A DNA stretch of 64,000 bases from an uncultured Actinomycetes bacterium (GTDB taxonomy: Bacteria > Actinomycetota > Actinomycetes > Nanopelagicales > Nanopelagicaceae). The notes beneath the pieces are model-generated. The model had not been told where the DNA came from. It made no database searches and saw nothing but the letters and a program-made list of their open reading frames with translations. The stretch lies in the NCBI GenBank assembly GCA_903834515.1, contig CAILJM010000011.1:1-64000 (forward strand), read 5' to 3'. This document shows, piece after piece, positions 17,270 through 26,824 of this stretch (position 1 is its first letter; the number at the start of each line of letters is the position of its first letter). A program made the translations under genes and the position numbers.

Positions 17270-17794
17270 ATGAGCGAAGAGCTTGTAGACCCTGAAATCG
17301 GCTATCGAGGCGCGACAGCATGTGTAGCTGCCGGAATTACCTATCGCCAGCTTGATTATTGGGCGAGGACCGGGCTTGTAGAGCCTGGCATCAAGGGCGC
17401 ATCTGGCTCTGGTTCACAACGTCTCTATGGATTTCGAGATATTTTAGTTTTGAAGATCGTCAAACGCCTCTTGGACACTGGTGTCTCACTTCAGAACATC
17501 CGTGTCGCCGTGGAGCACCTACGTAGTAGGGGAGTCTCCGATCTGGAACGTATGACCCTCATGAGTGACGGCGTCTCAATTTATGAGTGCTCAAGTGCGG
17601 ATCAAATCATTGACCTTCTGCAAGGCGGCCAAGGAGTCTTTGGAATCGCAATCTCTAAAGTGTGGACGGAAGTAGAAGGGTCACTTTCGATGCTACAGGG
17701 AGAGGTAAGCAGCGAGGGGGCGGGAAGCGTCGGATCTGCAAGTGGTGCAGGTAACGATGAACTCTCAATGCGGCGTAAGGCAAAAGGGGCGTAA
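17270..17794 (+). CDS. MerR-family transcriptional regulator
   Basis: 174 residues. The MerR DNA-binding region is at about 10-85: YRGATACVAAGITYRQLDYW, RTGLVEPGI, SQRLYGFRDILVLK. The C-terminal part is a short helical domain ending in a Gly/Ser-rich tail. It corresponds to Rv1830, located between the DUF151 gene and gcvP in mycobacteria. GAAGTGAG precedes the ATG. The upstream inverted repeat suggests autoregulation, which is inference. Confidence 0.87.
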   Translation: MSEELVDPEIGYRGATACVAAGITYRQLDYWARTGLVEPGIKGASGSGSQRLYGFRDILVLKIVKRLLDTGVSLQNIRVAVEHLRSRGVSDLERMTLMSDGVSIYECSSADQIIDLLQGGQGVFGIAISKVWTEVEGSLSMLQGEVSSEGAGSVGSASGAGNDELSMRRKAKGA

Positions 17795-17846
17795 GGCCTT
17801 AGATAGCAATATATTTCACCTCTGCCAATAAAGTCAGGGGAGTTTT

Positions 17847-20696
17847 GTGAGCGTAGAACGTAACTTTGAGGATCGCCATATTGGTCCAACTCACCACGAT
17901 GAGAGCCAGATGCTCGACGCTCTTGGTTATAAGGATATTGAATCCTTTATTGCTGATGTCGTTCCTTCCAATATTGCGATCTCTGGAGTTATTGAAGGCG
18001 CGATTGGATCAGGCAAGAGCGAAGTAGACGTCATCAAGGAACTTCGATCTATTGCATCAGAAAATAAGGTTTTCCGTTCACTTATTGGAACTGGTTATTA
18101 CGGAACGATTGTTCCTCCAGTAATCAAGCGAAACGTTCTCGAGAATCCCGCTTGGTATACGGCATACACACCTTACCAACCAGAGATTTCTCAGGGCCGG
18201 CTGGAAGCGCTATTTGCTTTCCAAACAATGATCTGTGAATTGACAGCACTCGATATCTCGAATGCATCAATGCTTGATGAAGGAACAGCAGCGGCTGAGG
18301 CGATGACTTTAGCTCGACGTGCATCGAAACTCAGTGATGATGCCGTCTTCTTGATTGAGGAGCATCTTCATCCACAGACAAAGGCAGTAGTTCTCACACG
18401 AGCAAAGCCACTTGGCATTAAAGTTGTAGAAGTTGATGCTAATCATCTCGCTGATGGTGGATTCACGGGTGAATTCTTTGGATTGCTTCTGCAATATCCC
18501 GACACGACCGGAGAAGTTCTAGATTATTCTCACGTTGCCGAGTTCGCACATTCACAGAGCGCTTTAGTTATTGCTGCGACTGATCTTCTCGCTTTGACGC
18601 TAATCAAAGCGCCAGGGGAGTGGGGCGCTGATATTGCAGTTGGCACATCTCAACGTTTTGGCGTGCCTATGGGCTTTGGTGGTCCACATGCTGGTTTTCT
18701 TGCGGTTCGTTCTGGCTTAGAGCGCTCGATGCCGGGTCGCTTAGTAGGGCAGAGCATCGATGCAAATGGTTTACCAGCTTTCCGTTTAGCTTTGCAGACA
18801 CGCGAACAACATATTCGACGCGACAAAGCGACATCGAATATTTGCACAGCGCAGGTTCTGCTTGCGAACATGAGTGCCTTCTATGCGATGTGGCATGGCC
18901 CGCTTGGCCTTAAAGGTATTGCTGAAAAAGTGAACAACTTTGCTACTCGATTGCAAATGGCAGCCAACTCTCGTAACGAAGTGATCTTTGATACCGTGAC
19001 GGTGGATGTTGAAAATGCTCAATCTATACATGCAGCCGCGGAAGCCCAGGGAATAAATTTCCGCAAAGTGAATGAAACGCAGATCAGAGTTTCATTCGAT
19101 GAAGAGACAACAGAGGAGTTTTTTGCCAAGGTATTAGGGATTCTCGGCCTCACAGATGCGACAGCAAAGAGTTTGCCAGAGTCAATGCGTCGAAAGAGCA
19201 CGTACCTGACGCATCCTGTCTTCAATAGGAATCATTCCGAAACCGGGATGATGAGATATCTACGTAACCTTGCAGATCGCGATCTCGCTCTCGATCGAAC
19301 AATGATTCCACTGGGATCATGCACAATGAAGCTGAACTCGGTAACTGAGATGGAAGCAGTCACGTGGCCGGAATTTTCTTCACTTCATCCATTTGCACCT
19401 GCGAATCAGACCGTTGGATCGCGCAAACTCATTAAGCAACTTTCTGATTGGCTCGTGGCTATCACTGGATATGACGCGGTATCGCTTCAACCAAATGCGG
19501 GTAGTCAAGGTGAATTTGCAGGCTTGCTCGCTATTCGCAACTATCACGATTCGCGCGGAGATCAATCAAGAACAATTTGCCTCATTCCGTCGAGTGCTCA
19601 CGGTACAAATGCAGCCAGTGCGGTGATGGCGGGAATGAAGGTTGTGGTCGTTGAGTGTGACGAGAATGGAAATGTCTCGGTAGATGATCTGAAGTCCAAA
19701 ATCTCAGCACATAGTGAGAGCCTTGCCGCTTTGATGATTACCTACCCAAGTACTCATGGAGTATTTGAAACTGCGGTATCGGTGATATGTGCCCTTGTTC
19801 ATGAAGCTGGCGGACAGGTCTATGTGGATGGAGCCAATCTCAATGCACTCGTAGGAGTTGCGCAGCCTGGGAAATTTGGTGCAGATGTCTCACATTTGAA
19901 CCTACATAAAACTTTCGCAATTCCACACGGAGGCGGGGGACCGGGTGTTGGTCCAGTGATCGCCAGATCTCATCTAGCGCCTTTCCTTCCTAACCATCCG
20001 CTCGATGAATTAGCGGGGCCTGTAACGGGTCCAGGGCCGATCTCTGCAGCGCCATACGGCTCTGCGAGCATATTGCCGATCTCATGGGCGTATATCCGTT
20101 TACTCGGGGGATACGGCCTTACTCATTCGACGCAGGTAGCAATTCTCTCAGCGAATTACATCGCAGCTCGCCTCGCGGATTCGTATCCAGTTCTTTACAC
20201 AGGCGCAAATGGTCGAGTCGCTCACGAATGTATTTTGGATATTCGCGAACTCACCAAAGTTTCTGGTGTTACGGTTGACGATATCGCAAAGCGTTTAATG
20301 GATTATGGCTTCCATGCTCCAACGATGTCTTTCCCCGTTGCGGGAACGCTCATGATTGAGCCAACCGAATCAGAAGATATCTCAGAGATCCATCGATTCG
20401 TTGATGCGATGATTGCCATTCGAAGCGAGATCCAGGAGATCATTGATGGTCAGATATCAGTGGTGGAGTCGCCATTGCGTGCGGCGCCTCATACTGCGCT
20501 GAGCGTGAGTTCGACGGAGTGGTCCAGGGCCTATCCAAGAGAACGTGGCGGATATCCGACGCCTCTCAATGGCTTCGTCTCAGGTGAAATCATCGGAGCT
20601 CGAATGAAGTACTGGCCACCGGTATCCCGCATTGATGGCGCTCATGGCGATCGCAATTTGATCTGTTCGTGCCCGCCAATCTCTGACTTCCAGTAA
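17847..20696 (+). CDS. gcvP: Glycine dehydrogenase (decarboxylating), P protein
   Basis: 949 residues, the single-chain form. The N-terminal half contains FEDRHIGPT and the [14 protein letters not shown] segment. The C-terminal half binds pyridoxal phosphate at HLNLHKTF (Lys about 688), followed by [12 protein letters not shown]. It decarboxylates glycine and loads GcvH. The GTG at 17847 has AGGGGAG upstream. The 52-base gap before it is too small for a glycine riboswitch. Together with gcvH it supplies one-carbon units used by MetH. Confidence 0.97.
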   Translation: MSVERNFEDRHIGPTHHDESQMLDALGYKDIESFIADVVPSNIAISGVIEGAIGSGKSEVDVIKELRSIASENKVFRSLIGTGYYGTIVPPVIKRNVLENPAWYTAYTPYQPEISQGRLEALFAFQTMICELTALDISNASMLDEGTAAAEAMTLARRASKLSDDAVFLIEEHLHPQTKAVVLTRAKPLGIKVVEVDANHLADGGFTGEFFGLLLQYPDTTGEVLDYSHVAEFAHSQSALVIAATDLLALTLIKAPGEWGADIAVGTSQRFGVPMGFGGPHAGFLAVRSGLERSMPGRLVGQSIDANGLPAFRLALQTREQHIRRDKATSNICTAQVLLANMSAFYAMWHGPLGLKGIAEKVNNFATRLQMAANSRNEVIFDTVTVDVENAQSIHAAAEAQGINFRKVNETQIRVSFDEETTEEFFAKVLGILGLTDATAKSLPESMRRKSTYLTHPVFNRNHSETGMMRYLRNLADRDLALDRTMIPLGSCTMKLNSVTEMEAVTWPEFSSLHPFAPANQTVGSRKLIKQLSDWLVAITGYDAVSLQPNAGSQGEFAGLLAIRNYHDSRGDQSRTICLIPSSAHGTNAASAVMAGMKVVVVECDENGNVSVDDLKSKISAHSESLAALMITYPSTHGVFETAVSVICALVHEAGGQVYVDGANLNALVGVAQPGKFGADVSHLNLHKTFAIPHGGGGPGVGPVIARSHLAPFLPNHPLDELAGPVTGPGPISAAPYGSASILPISWAYIRLLGGYGLTHSTQVAILSANYIAARLADSYPVLYTGANGRVAHECILDIRELTKVSGVTVDDIAKRLMDYGFHAPTMSFPVAGTLMIEPTESEDISEIHRFVDAMIAIRSEIQEIIDGQISVVESPLRAAPHTALSVSSTEWSRAYPRERGGYPTPLNGFVSGEIIGARMKYWPPVSRIDGAHGDRNLICSCPPISDFQ

Positions 20697-20800
20697 GGAC
20701 AGGAGAGAGGGAAGAACCCTTTTATTGTGGCCTTGTTATGAGAGTCATGGGGGTTCTGGGGCTCAGTGCGGATGGGTTTTCTTACTTTACATAATGTAGA
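20697..20800. other. Gap between convergent gcvP and ppm
   Basis: About 104 bases. A small stem AGGG/CCCT followed by TTTT at about 20713-20726 and a looser AGAACCC/GGGTTCT pair could end gcvP transcription. Neither is a strong terminator and no gene is visible. Confidence 0.4.
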
Positions 20801-21514
20801 TTATCGGCGATTAAACCTACGTTGAAATCCCCATTGGGTTGTCTTCTCAAGTGCTTCAAGAACGATCTGATTATTCATTTTTGATGCGCCTCGCACTCGT
20901 TCAATAAATGTGATTGGAACTTCAGAGATTCTCAAACCTGCATCAAAGGTACGCATCGCCATCTCGATCTGAAATCCATAGCCAAGTGTCTCAATCTGAG
21001 CAATGTCGACAGTCTCAAGCAAGTTTCGACTGATTACTCGAAAACCGCCTGTGAGGTCCCTATACGGCATTTTGAGGGCAAATTGAGCGTACCTTGTGCC
21101 GATACGAGAGATCGCCTTTCGATAGATTGGCCAGTTGTGGACAGATCCGCCCGGCATCCAGCGGGTGCCTAGGACGAGATCCGATTGAGCACTTGCCGCC
21201 AGAAGCGCTGGAAGTTCTTCAGGTTGATGAGACCCATCTGCATCCATTTCTATGAAATAGTCGAAACCAGAGTTCATTCCCCATGCAAAAGCTGCTAAAT
21301 ACGCCGGGCCAAGCCCGTCCTTCTTCTCCCGCTTAAGAAGGTGAATTCTTGAATCACTTCGGCGCTCAACAATTGCCGCCGTGCCATCTGGTGACTTGTC
21401 GTCGATCACGAGAACAGCGAGATCTGGAATGTTAAGCGCCAATACTCGATCCAGTATCGAATCGATATTCTCAGCTTCGTTGTAGGTGGGGATGCAGACT
21501 AGATAGCTTGACAT
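20801..21514 (-). CDS. Polyprenol-phosphate mannosyltransferase (Ppm/DPM-like, GT2)
   Basis: 237 residues, a GT-A glycosyltransferase of family 2. The motifs are IPTYNEAEN, IDDKSPDGT (about 38-46) and EMDADGSHQPEE. The DPM1-like segment YRDLTGGFRVISR and the late FIERVRGASKMN match polyprenol monophosphomannose synthases. It transfers mannose from GDP-mannose to polyprenol phosphate for cell-envelope glycans. The apolipoprotein N-acyltransferase domain fused to Ppm1 in mycobacteria is absent. The ATG at 21514 is preferred; a GTG at 21529 would overlap the upstream stop as GTGA. Confidence 0.85.
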   Translation of the reverse strand: MSSYLVCIPTYNEAENIDSILDRVLALNIPDLAVLVIDDKSPDGTAAIVERRSDSRIHLLKREKKDGLGPAYLAAFAWGMNSGFDYFIEMDADGSHQPEELPALLAASAQSDLVLGTRWMPGGSVHNWPIYRKAISRIGTRYAQFALKMPYRDLTGGFRVISRNLLETVDIAQIETLGYGFQIEMAMRTFDAGLRISEVPITFIERVRGASKMNNQIVLEALEKTTQWGFQRRFNRR

Positions 21515-21525
21515 AATCTTGTGAC

Positions 21526-22425
21526 TCACCAACCTAGGGCGGAGATCAGGCGGTCCACGCTAGCGCCGAGTCCATAACGATCCTTGAAGGCGTAAATATC
21601 ACTGAGATCTTTTGGCTGGGAAGGCACCTCAAGTTTCATCTGAGGCAACGAAACATCGGTGGCACAATGAACCAGAGTAGGCGCGATCTTGATGTACTCA
21701 CTCCCCTCTATGAGGCGCTTTCGTAATAGAGGCGTCAGTCGCTCATCATCTTCGTGAGCCGCAGAAAGAGCTGACTCAATTGAGGTGAAATTGTTTGCGA
21801 TGATCGCCGCTCCCTTTTCACCGATTCCTTTTACTCCCGGGAGTCCATCGGAAGCGTCGCCGCGAATGAGTGCGAAGAGTGCATAGCGATCCCCTGGAAT
21901 CTGATATTTCTCAGCGATCCATGCGCGATCTACGATCTCTTGTTGTGAAAAACCCTTCGCGAGATAGACAACCTTGACACCTCTCTCATCGTCAACGAGT
22001 TGAAAGAGGTCGCGATCACCCGTCACGATATGGATCGGGCCTTGTTCGCGTTTCGAGTAGGTCGCAATCAAGTCATCTGCTTCGTAATTATCTACACCAA
22101 CCATAGGTAGGCCCATCAAATCTAAGAAATCAAGCAAAATGGGAATCTGAGGAGTTAACGTATCTGGTTCGTCCTCTTCGCCGGATTCATCTACGCGGTT
22201 CGCTTTATACCCAGGGAAGAGATCTGTGCGCCATGTAGGACGCCAATCCCCTTCCAGACAGGCGACGATCCGTTGTGGTTGATACTGCGAGATCAATCTC
22301 GCTGTCATATCGATAAATCCTCGAATTGCATTTACAGGTGTGCCATCTGGGGCGACGAGAGTATCTGGCATGCCATAGTAGGCCCGATACCACAGGGATG
22401 CGCTATCAAGAAGGAGAAGACTCAT
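21526..22425 (-). CDS. Stand-alone 5'-3' exonuclease (Pol I N-domain family)
   Basis: 299 residues, matching only the 5'-nuclease domain of DNA polymerase I. Visible parts are LLLDSASLWYRAYYGMP, the acidic cluster NYEADDLIATYSKR, IVTGDRDLFQLV, and the helix-hairpin-helix GLPGVKGIGEKGA. No polymerase domain follows. It probably removes flaps or RNA primers. It resembles Rv2090, near helY in mycobacteria. The ATG overlaps the helY stop by four bases. Confidence 0.9.
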   Translation of the reverse strand: MSLLLLDSASLWYRAYYGMPDTLVAPDGTPVNAIRGFIDMTARLISQYQPQRIVACLEGDWRPTWRTDLFPGYKANRVDESGEEDEPDTLTPQIPILLDFLDLMGLPMVGVDNYEADDLIATYSKREQGPIHIVTGDRDLFQLVDDERGVKVVYLAKGFSQQEIVDRAWIAEKYQIPGDRYALFALIRGDASDGLPGVKGIGEKGAAIIANNFTSIESALSAAHEDDERLTPLLRKRLIEGSEYIKIAPTLVHCATDVSLPQMKLEVPSQPKDLSDIYAFKDRYGLGASVDRLISALGW

Positions 22426-24812
22426 GCGACAGCTCCTGCGTAAGAAATAATTCCTCGGTCAATTCTATCCAAAGCATCGAATGCAACGTTGGACAAATGT
22501 GGCGATGCTGCAGCAATCTGTCTCAGTAAATCAATGATTTGCTTGGTAGATCTCACAAAATCTCCGACAGTCAACTCTGTTCCCTTTAATATTGCGGATA
22601 GAGAGTGGCCACTTGCCCATCTATATGAGGCCATGCAAAATCCTAGATCCGGTTCTCTCATTGGCTCGAGACCAATCTCGATTTCATCCTCATGTATAGC
22701 TTTCCATGTCAGAATTAAATCAGAGAGCGCGCGCTGAACCTCACCATGTGGAACTTTTGGAGTTTCATCACGTCGCGCTTCATAGACCAACGCCGAAAGA
22801 ACGCTCACCATTTCCGCCGGATTGAGTTGATCGAAGGCCCCCAATCTAATCATCTCCGCAATCAATAGATCCGTCTCTCCGTAGATCTTCGCCAAGACCA
22901 AACCCCAACTCGCGATGTCGCCATCTTTCAAGTATCCGTATTTCTCCAACATAATTTGTACAAGATCAAATCTTCGCGCTATCACATCGGTTCGGTTACT
23001 CACTCTATCTTTCAGCCCGATATTTTCACGGCGTAATCTTCCGGCTCGTTCGGCGATACGTGTGTGAGTCTCCCGCTCCGAACAACCGTGGCAGGCATGA
23101 GATCTCATGCTCTTCCTAAGTGCGATTATCTCCTCTTCAATAAGGAGCGCCTTAGCTTTCTTCTGCTTGTTCATTGACTTCTCGAGCTCTCTGATATCAG
23201 CCCTTATCTGCCAATATTCATCGAAGTCTCCAAGATGACATTCCATCTCCGATACGAGATTGGCAATGCCGGCCTCATTTCTCTTAATTTGTCTAGCAAG
23301 CCCCACTACGGCTTTATCGGCTTGGTATTGAGCGAAGGAAGCTTCAAGACTCGTTCGAGCGCGTTCTGCACCAAATTGCGATATGAGGTTGATCGTCATG
23401 TTGTACGTTGGTTTGAAAGAACTCTTGAGGGGGTAGGTTCGCGTCGAAGCTAATCCTGCGACAGAGGCTGAGTCAACATCTTTGTTCCAGAGGATTACCG
23501 CATTGCCTTCGATATCAATTCCACGACGTCCTGCACGACCGGTTAGCTGTGTAAATTCCCCAGGAGAAATTGATACGTGGGACTCCCCATTCCATTTGCT
23601 GAGTTTCTCCAGAACGACGGTTCTTGCTGGCATGTTAATACCCAAGGCGAGCGTCTCAGTTGCGAAGACACATTTCACCAATCCCTGTTGGAATAGCTCC
23701 TCGACCGTCTCCTTAAATGAAGGTAAAAGACCAGCGTGGTGTGCGGCGATCCCACGTTCCAAACCCTCAAGCCATTCGTGAAAACCCAGAACAATCAAAT
23801 CCTCTTCGGGAATATTCTTCGTTGCCCTAAAAACAATCTCTCGAATCCTGGAACGTTCCTCTGCGTTGGTTAATCGAATACCAGCCGCCAGGCATTGATG
23901 AACAGCAGCTTGACAAGCATTTCTCGAGAAGATGAATGTTATTGCAGGCAACAATCCCTCCCGTGCCAATTTTTCAATCACATCTGCTCGGTTGAGTTGG
24001 CGGATCTTTGGAGATTGCGACTCCGAATCTCGCCAATTTCTCTGATTGGCCTTATTCGAGGCCCCGTATTTGGTGCGAACCTGCCGGTAACTCTCCTTTT
24101 CAAGTCTTACAATCTCAGGATTTATTTTTCCGGTATCCAAGAAGAGATCTAGAAGTTGATTCCCAAAGAGAACGTGCTGATAGAGAGGGACCGGTCTGAT
24201 TTCACTCACAATAACTTCAGTCTTGCCCCGTACTTCATTAAGCCAGTCGCCAAACTCTTCCGCGTTTGAGACGGTGGCAGAGAGGGACGCGACCTGAATG
24301 GATTCAGGTAGATGAATGAGAATCTCTTCCCAGACCGCTCCCCTGAATTTATCCGCCAAGTAATGGACCTCATCCATCACTACGAAGCCCAAATCTCGCA
24401 AGGTATGCGAATTTGAGTAGATCATATTTCGCAGGACCTCAGTCGTCATTACCACCAACGGAGCTTCCGAGTTGATACTCGTATCCCCGGTGAGGAGTCC
24501 TACACGTTCCTCTCCGTAGAACTCCTTCAAATCTTGATATTTTTGATTTGAAAGCGCCTTGATCGGGGCGGTGTAAAAGCACTTCTTGCCCTGTGCGATA
24601 GCGAGGAAAGCAGCAAACTCTCCAACAATCGTTTTACCTGCTCCAGTAGGCGCTGCTACTAGAACCCCCTTTCCATCTTCGAGGGATCTACAACCTTCAA
24701 TTTGGAAGTCATCAAGCTCAAAGGGAAACTGACTCGCGAAGGAGGCTACTTGCTTGTATTTAGATCGAAGTTTGGCCGCTGCAAAACGTTCGGAAGGCGA
24801 TAACTCTCCCAT
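22422..24812 (-). CDS. helY: Ski2-like DEAD/DEAH-box helicase HelY
   Basis: 796 residues. Motif I APTGAGKT, motif Ia APIKALSNQK, motif II DEVH (VVMDEVHYLADKFRG), motif III SLSATVSNA and motif VI QLTGRAGRRG are all present, followed by the Ski2/DSHCT-type C-terminal helical region. It is expected to act on RNA; the precise substrate in actinobacteria is unclear. It is somewhat shorter than mycobacterial HelY (about 900). The ATG at 24812 overlaps the preceding stop by one base (TAATG); an in-frame GTG lies at 24821. Confidence 0.93.
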   Translation of the reverse strand: MGELSPSERFAAAKLRSKYKQVASFASQFPFELDDFQIEGCRSLEDGKGVLVAAPTGAGKTIVGEFAAFLAIAQGKKCFYTAPIKALSNQKYQDLKEFYGEERVGLLTGDTSINSEAPLVVMTTEVLRNMIYSNSHTLRDLGFVVMDEVHYLADKFRGAVWEEILIHLPESIQVASLSATVSNAEEFGDWLNEVRGKTEVIVSEIRPVPLYQHVLFGNQLLDLFLDTGKINPEIVRLEKESYRQVRTKYGASNKANQRNWRDSESQSPKIRQLNRADVIEKLAREGLLPAITFIFSRNACQAAVHQCLAAGIRLTNAEERSRIREIVFRATKNIPEEDLIVLGFHEWLEGLERGIAAHHAGLLPSFKETVEELFQQGLVKCVFATETLALGINMPARTVVLEKLSKWNGESHVSISPGEFTQLTGRAGRRGIDIEGNAVILWNKDVDSASVAGLASTRTYPLKSSFKPTYNMTINLISQFGAERARTSLEASFAQYQADKAVVGLARQIKRNEAGIANLVSEMECHLGDFDEYWQIRADIRELEKSMNKQKKAKALLIEEEIIALRKSMRSHACHGCSERETHTRIAERAGRLRRENIGLKDRVSNRTDVIARRFDLVQIMLEKYGYLKDGDIASWGLVLAKIYGETDLLIAEMIRLGAFDQLNPAEMVSVLSALVYEARRDETPKVPHGEVQRALSDLILTWKAIHEDEIEIGLEPMREPDLGFCMASYRWASGHSLSAILKGTELTVGDFVRSTKQIIDLLRQIAAASPHLSNVAFDALDRIDRGIISYAGAVA

Positions 24813-25702
24813 TATTTCCACACTCGAAGTGATCGTGGTTCAATCGAAATCTGAAGGGGTAGTTCCCCTACGAACTCACCATCAGCATAAGCTCGCGCAG
24901 GAGCATCTACCGTTATCTGACGGCAGCGAATGACTTCTATGGCTGGGTGCGTAATATGTTTTCCAGAATAAACCTTTGGAAATACTTTAATGAGTTCGAA
25001 TATGGATACTTGGTGAAGAATAAGTACATCGAGTAGGCCATCAGAGTGATCAGCCGAAGGGCAGATGCGCATTCCCCCGCCGTAACTTGGGCCATTCGCG
25101 ATTGCGATAAGCATTGCCTCGCGAGTCGACCTTTCGCCGTCGATAGTCAACGTAAATTTCATCGCCTTGAAGACTGGAAGTTCACGAATTGTCGCTGCGA
25201 TATATTTAAATTTTCCACTAATGCGGCGGAACCCGTTCGCCCGTTCATTAACTAAGGCATCAAAACCTAGGCTTAATACTTGGCATGCGCGCACCGACCC
25301 GTGGGAACCTTGAATTAGTATGGAATCAATCTCAGTTGGAAATTCATCAACGAGGGCAGAGATCTGACTGATGTTCCGTTCGGTTGCACCAATTTCCCGT
25401 GCAAAATCATTCCCCGTACCTGCTGGGACCATCGTGAATGGAATCTGATATCTATGGACTAAAGGAAGAAGTGAGTGAAGTAATCCATCCCCACCAACTA
25501 TAAAGAGCCCGTCGCACTCGCTACCGTTAATGAAATCTTCGCACATTCGCAGCATGAGTTCTTCGCCTAATGTCGCAATCATTGTTGCTGTATTGAGCGA
25601 TTTGTTTAAATTCTCAGAGAGTTCTTCTGCAAGTTTTACGGCGCGGCCCTTACCCGATCGGGGGTTAGCCACGATCAAGAAATGTTTTGGCTGACTCTTC
25701 AT
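24812..25702 (-). CDS. Diacylglycerol/lipid kinase family protein
   Basis: 296 residues of the DAGK catalytic family (YegS/DgkB). FLIVANPRSGKGRA opens the domain, and the nucleotide loop GGDGLLHSLL and VPAGTGNDFARE follow. In place of the usual GGDGT it has GGDGL, which occurs in some family members. It phosphorylates a lipid such as diacylglycerol. Its ATG overlaps tatC by four bases. Confidence 0.85.
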   Translation of the reverse strand: MKSQPKHFLIVANPRSGKGRAVKLAEELSENLNKSLNTATMIATLGEELMLRMCEDFINGSECDGLFIVGGDGLLHSLLPLVHRYQIPFTMVPAGTGNDFAREIGATERNISQISALVDEFPTEIDSILIQGSHGSVRACQVLSLGFDALVNERANGFRRISGKFKYIAATIRELPVFKAMKFTLTIDGERSTREAMLIAIANGPSYGGGMRICPSADHSDGLLDVLILHQVSIFELIKVFPKVYSGKHITHPAIEVIRCRQITVDAPARAYADGEFVGELPLQISIEPRSLRVWK

Positions 25703-26457
25703 CTCTTTCTTCGCCGGCTATCGTTAAGCATCGCTATCGCCCCCGCACCAAAATACAAGGCAATAAGTGGCACGGCGAGAAGGGACATAGTGACGGGGTC
25801 ACCCGTTGGAGAGAAGGCGGCGGTAAAGAAAGCGATACCAAAGATCGCCAATCGCCACGGCTTAAGAATGGCTCGACCTGAGAGAACTCCAGCCATGTTG
25901 AGGGCTACGAGTATCACGGGAAGTTCAAAGGCACCCCCGAAAACGAGGATCAATCTCAAAACGAAATTTAAATAGTCATCGAATCGCACGAGATTATTCA
26001 ATGAAGACGGAGTAAACCCGAGTAGGGCCTTTACTGCTAGAGGCAGGATTCGATATCCCAAATATGCTCCCCCGAAAAAAAACGGAGATGCAATGCCGAT
26101 AAAGAGAATTGAATATTTCTTCTCTCTTTTATGCAGACCAGGCGCCACAAATGCCCAAAATTGATAGAGCCAAAGCGGGGCTGAAAAAATAACTCCGAGG
26201 ATCAACGCAACAGTAACCTGAAGATTGAGTGGACCAAGAACACCATTGATGTAGAGCGAACCACAATTTCCGAGACCAGTAAGTCGTGATCGATGGAGAT
26301 CGCAAATAGGTTTAGCGAGTGCATTCACTACTTGTGGATACAGAACCCACCCAAAACCTGCGCCAACAAGTATTGCGACTGCGGCGCGGACTACCCTCTT
26401 TCGGAGTTCTCGAAAATGTTCGAGAAGCGGCATCCGGCCACCCTCTGAGGTGACCAT
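25699..26457 (-). CDS. tatC: Sec-independent protein translocase TatC
   Basis: 252 residues with six hydrophobic segments. The N-terminal signature MPLLEHFRELRKRV begins at residue 9, and the internal FWAFVAPGLHKREKK loop before transmembrane segment 3 is conserved. TatC is the receptor for twin-arginine signal peptides in the membrane. The start lies 8 bases after tatA. Confidence 0.96.
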   Translation of the reverse strand: MVTSEGGRMPLLEHFRELRKRVVRAAVAILVGAGFGWVLYPQVVNALAKPICDLHRSRLTGLGNCGSLYINGVLGPLNLQVTVALILGVIFSAPLWLYQFWAFVAPGLHKREKKYSILFIGIASPFFFGGAYLGYRILPLAVKALLGFTPSSLNNLVRFDDYLNFVLRLILVFGGAFELPVILVALNMAGVLSGRAILKPWRLAIFGIAFFTAAFSPTGDPVTMSLLAVPLIALYFGAGAIAMLNDSRRRKR

Positions 26458-26465
26458 TGATATTT

Positions 26466-26645
26466 CTACTTCGTCTGGTCCGTATCGGGCTTTTTGTCTT
26501 CACCCGTCTCTTTGAGCTCAGATTTAAAAATCTTCAACGATTTTGCAAGCGACTTCGCGGAGTCCGGCAGGCGCTTGGCTCCAAAAAGGACGACGAGTAC
26601 AAGAATGATAAGCAGCCAATGGCTAGGTTGTTCTAAGCCGAACAT
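26466..26645 (-). CDS. tatA: Sec-independent protein translocase TatA
   Basis: A 59-residue protein read on the minus strand. It starts [19 protein letters not shown], giving one transmembrane helix at about 8-21, then the hinge [12 protein letters not shown] and an amphipathic helix to about 43, then a charged tail ending DTDQTK. The FG-x-KRLPD motif is diagnostic for TatA. TatA forms the export pore with TatC. GGAG ends five bases before the ATG. It lies immediately upstream of tatC, as in other actinomycetes. No tatB is in the window. Confidence 0.95.
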   Translation of the reverse strand: MFGLEQPSHWLLIILVLVVLFGAKRLPDSAKSLAKSLKIFKSELKETGEDKKPDTDQTK

Positions 26646-26659
26646 AGGGCTCCTCTTTT

Positions 26660-26730
26660 CTAGGTTTTCTTCGGATCCTAGGGTTCCTAGGAATTCTAGG
26701 GCTTCTAGGGCTTCTAGGGCTTCTAGCTCT
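26660..26730. repeat. 9-base tandem repeat with CTAG core
   Basis: CTAG occurs at 26660, 26678, 26687, 26696, 26705, 26714 and 26723. The last six are exactly 9 bases apart, and the first is two periods upstream. The best-kept units read TTCTAGGGC. It lies in the 179-base gap between pafC and tatA, just upstream of the tatA ribosome-binding site, and no reading frame explains it. Confidence 0.9.
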
Positions 26731-26824
26731 TCGCAGCATCCAGGGCCATTCCGAATTCTACTGATTTCGAGGAGCCACTGCTTCCTGGCTCTCTCCTTTT
26801 AGGAAACTTTTTTGGCGCCTACCC

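Noticed and set aside
17795-17846. Possible glycine riboswitch before gcvP
   Set aside because: The gap is only 52 bases, too short for a glycine aptamer, and lacks its conserved cores. It has just a ribosome-binding site and AT-rich bases.
26494-26802. 102-codon plus-strand frame over tatA and the CTAG repeat
   Set aside because: It is antisense to tatA and runs through the repeat. Ser/Arg-rich composition suggests a shadow frame.
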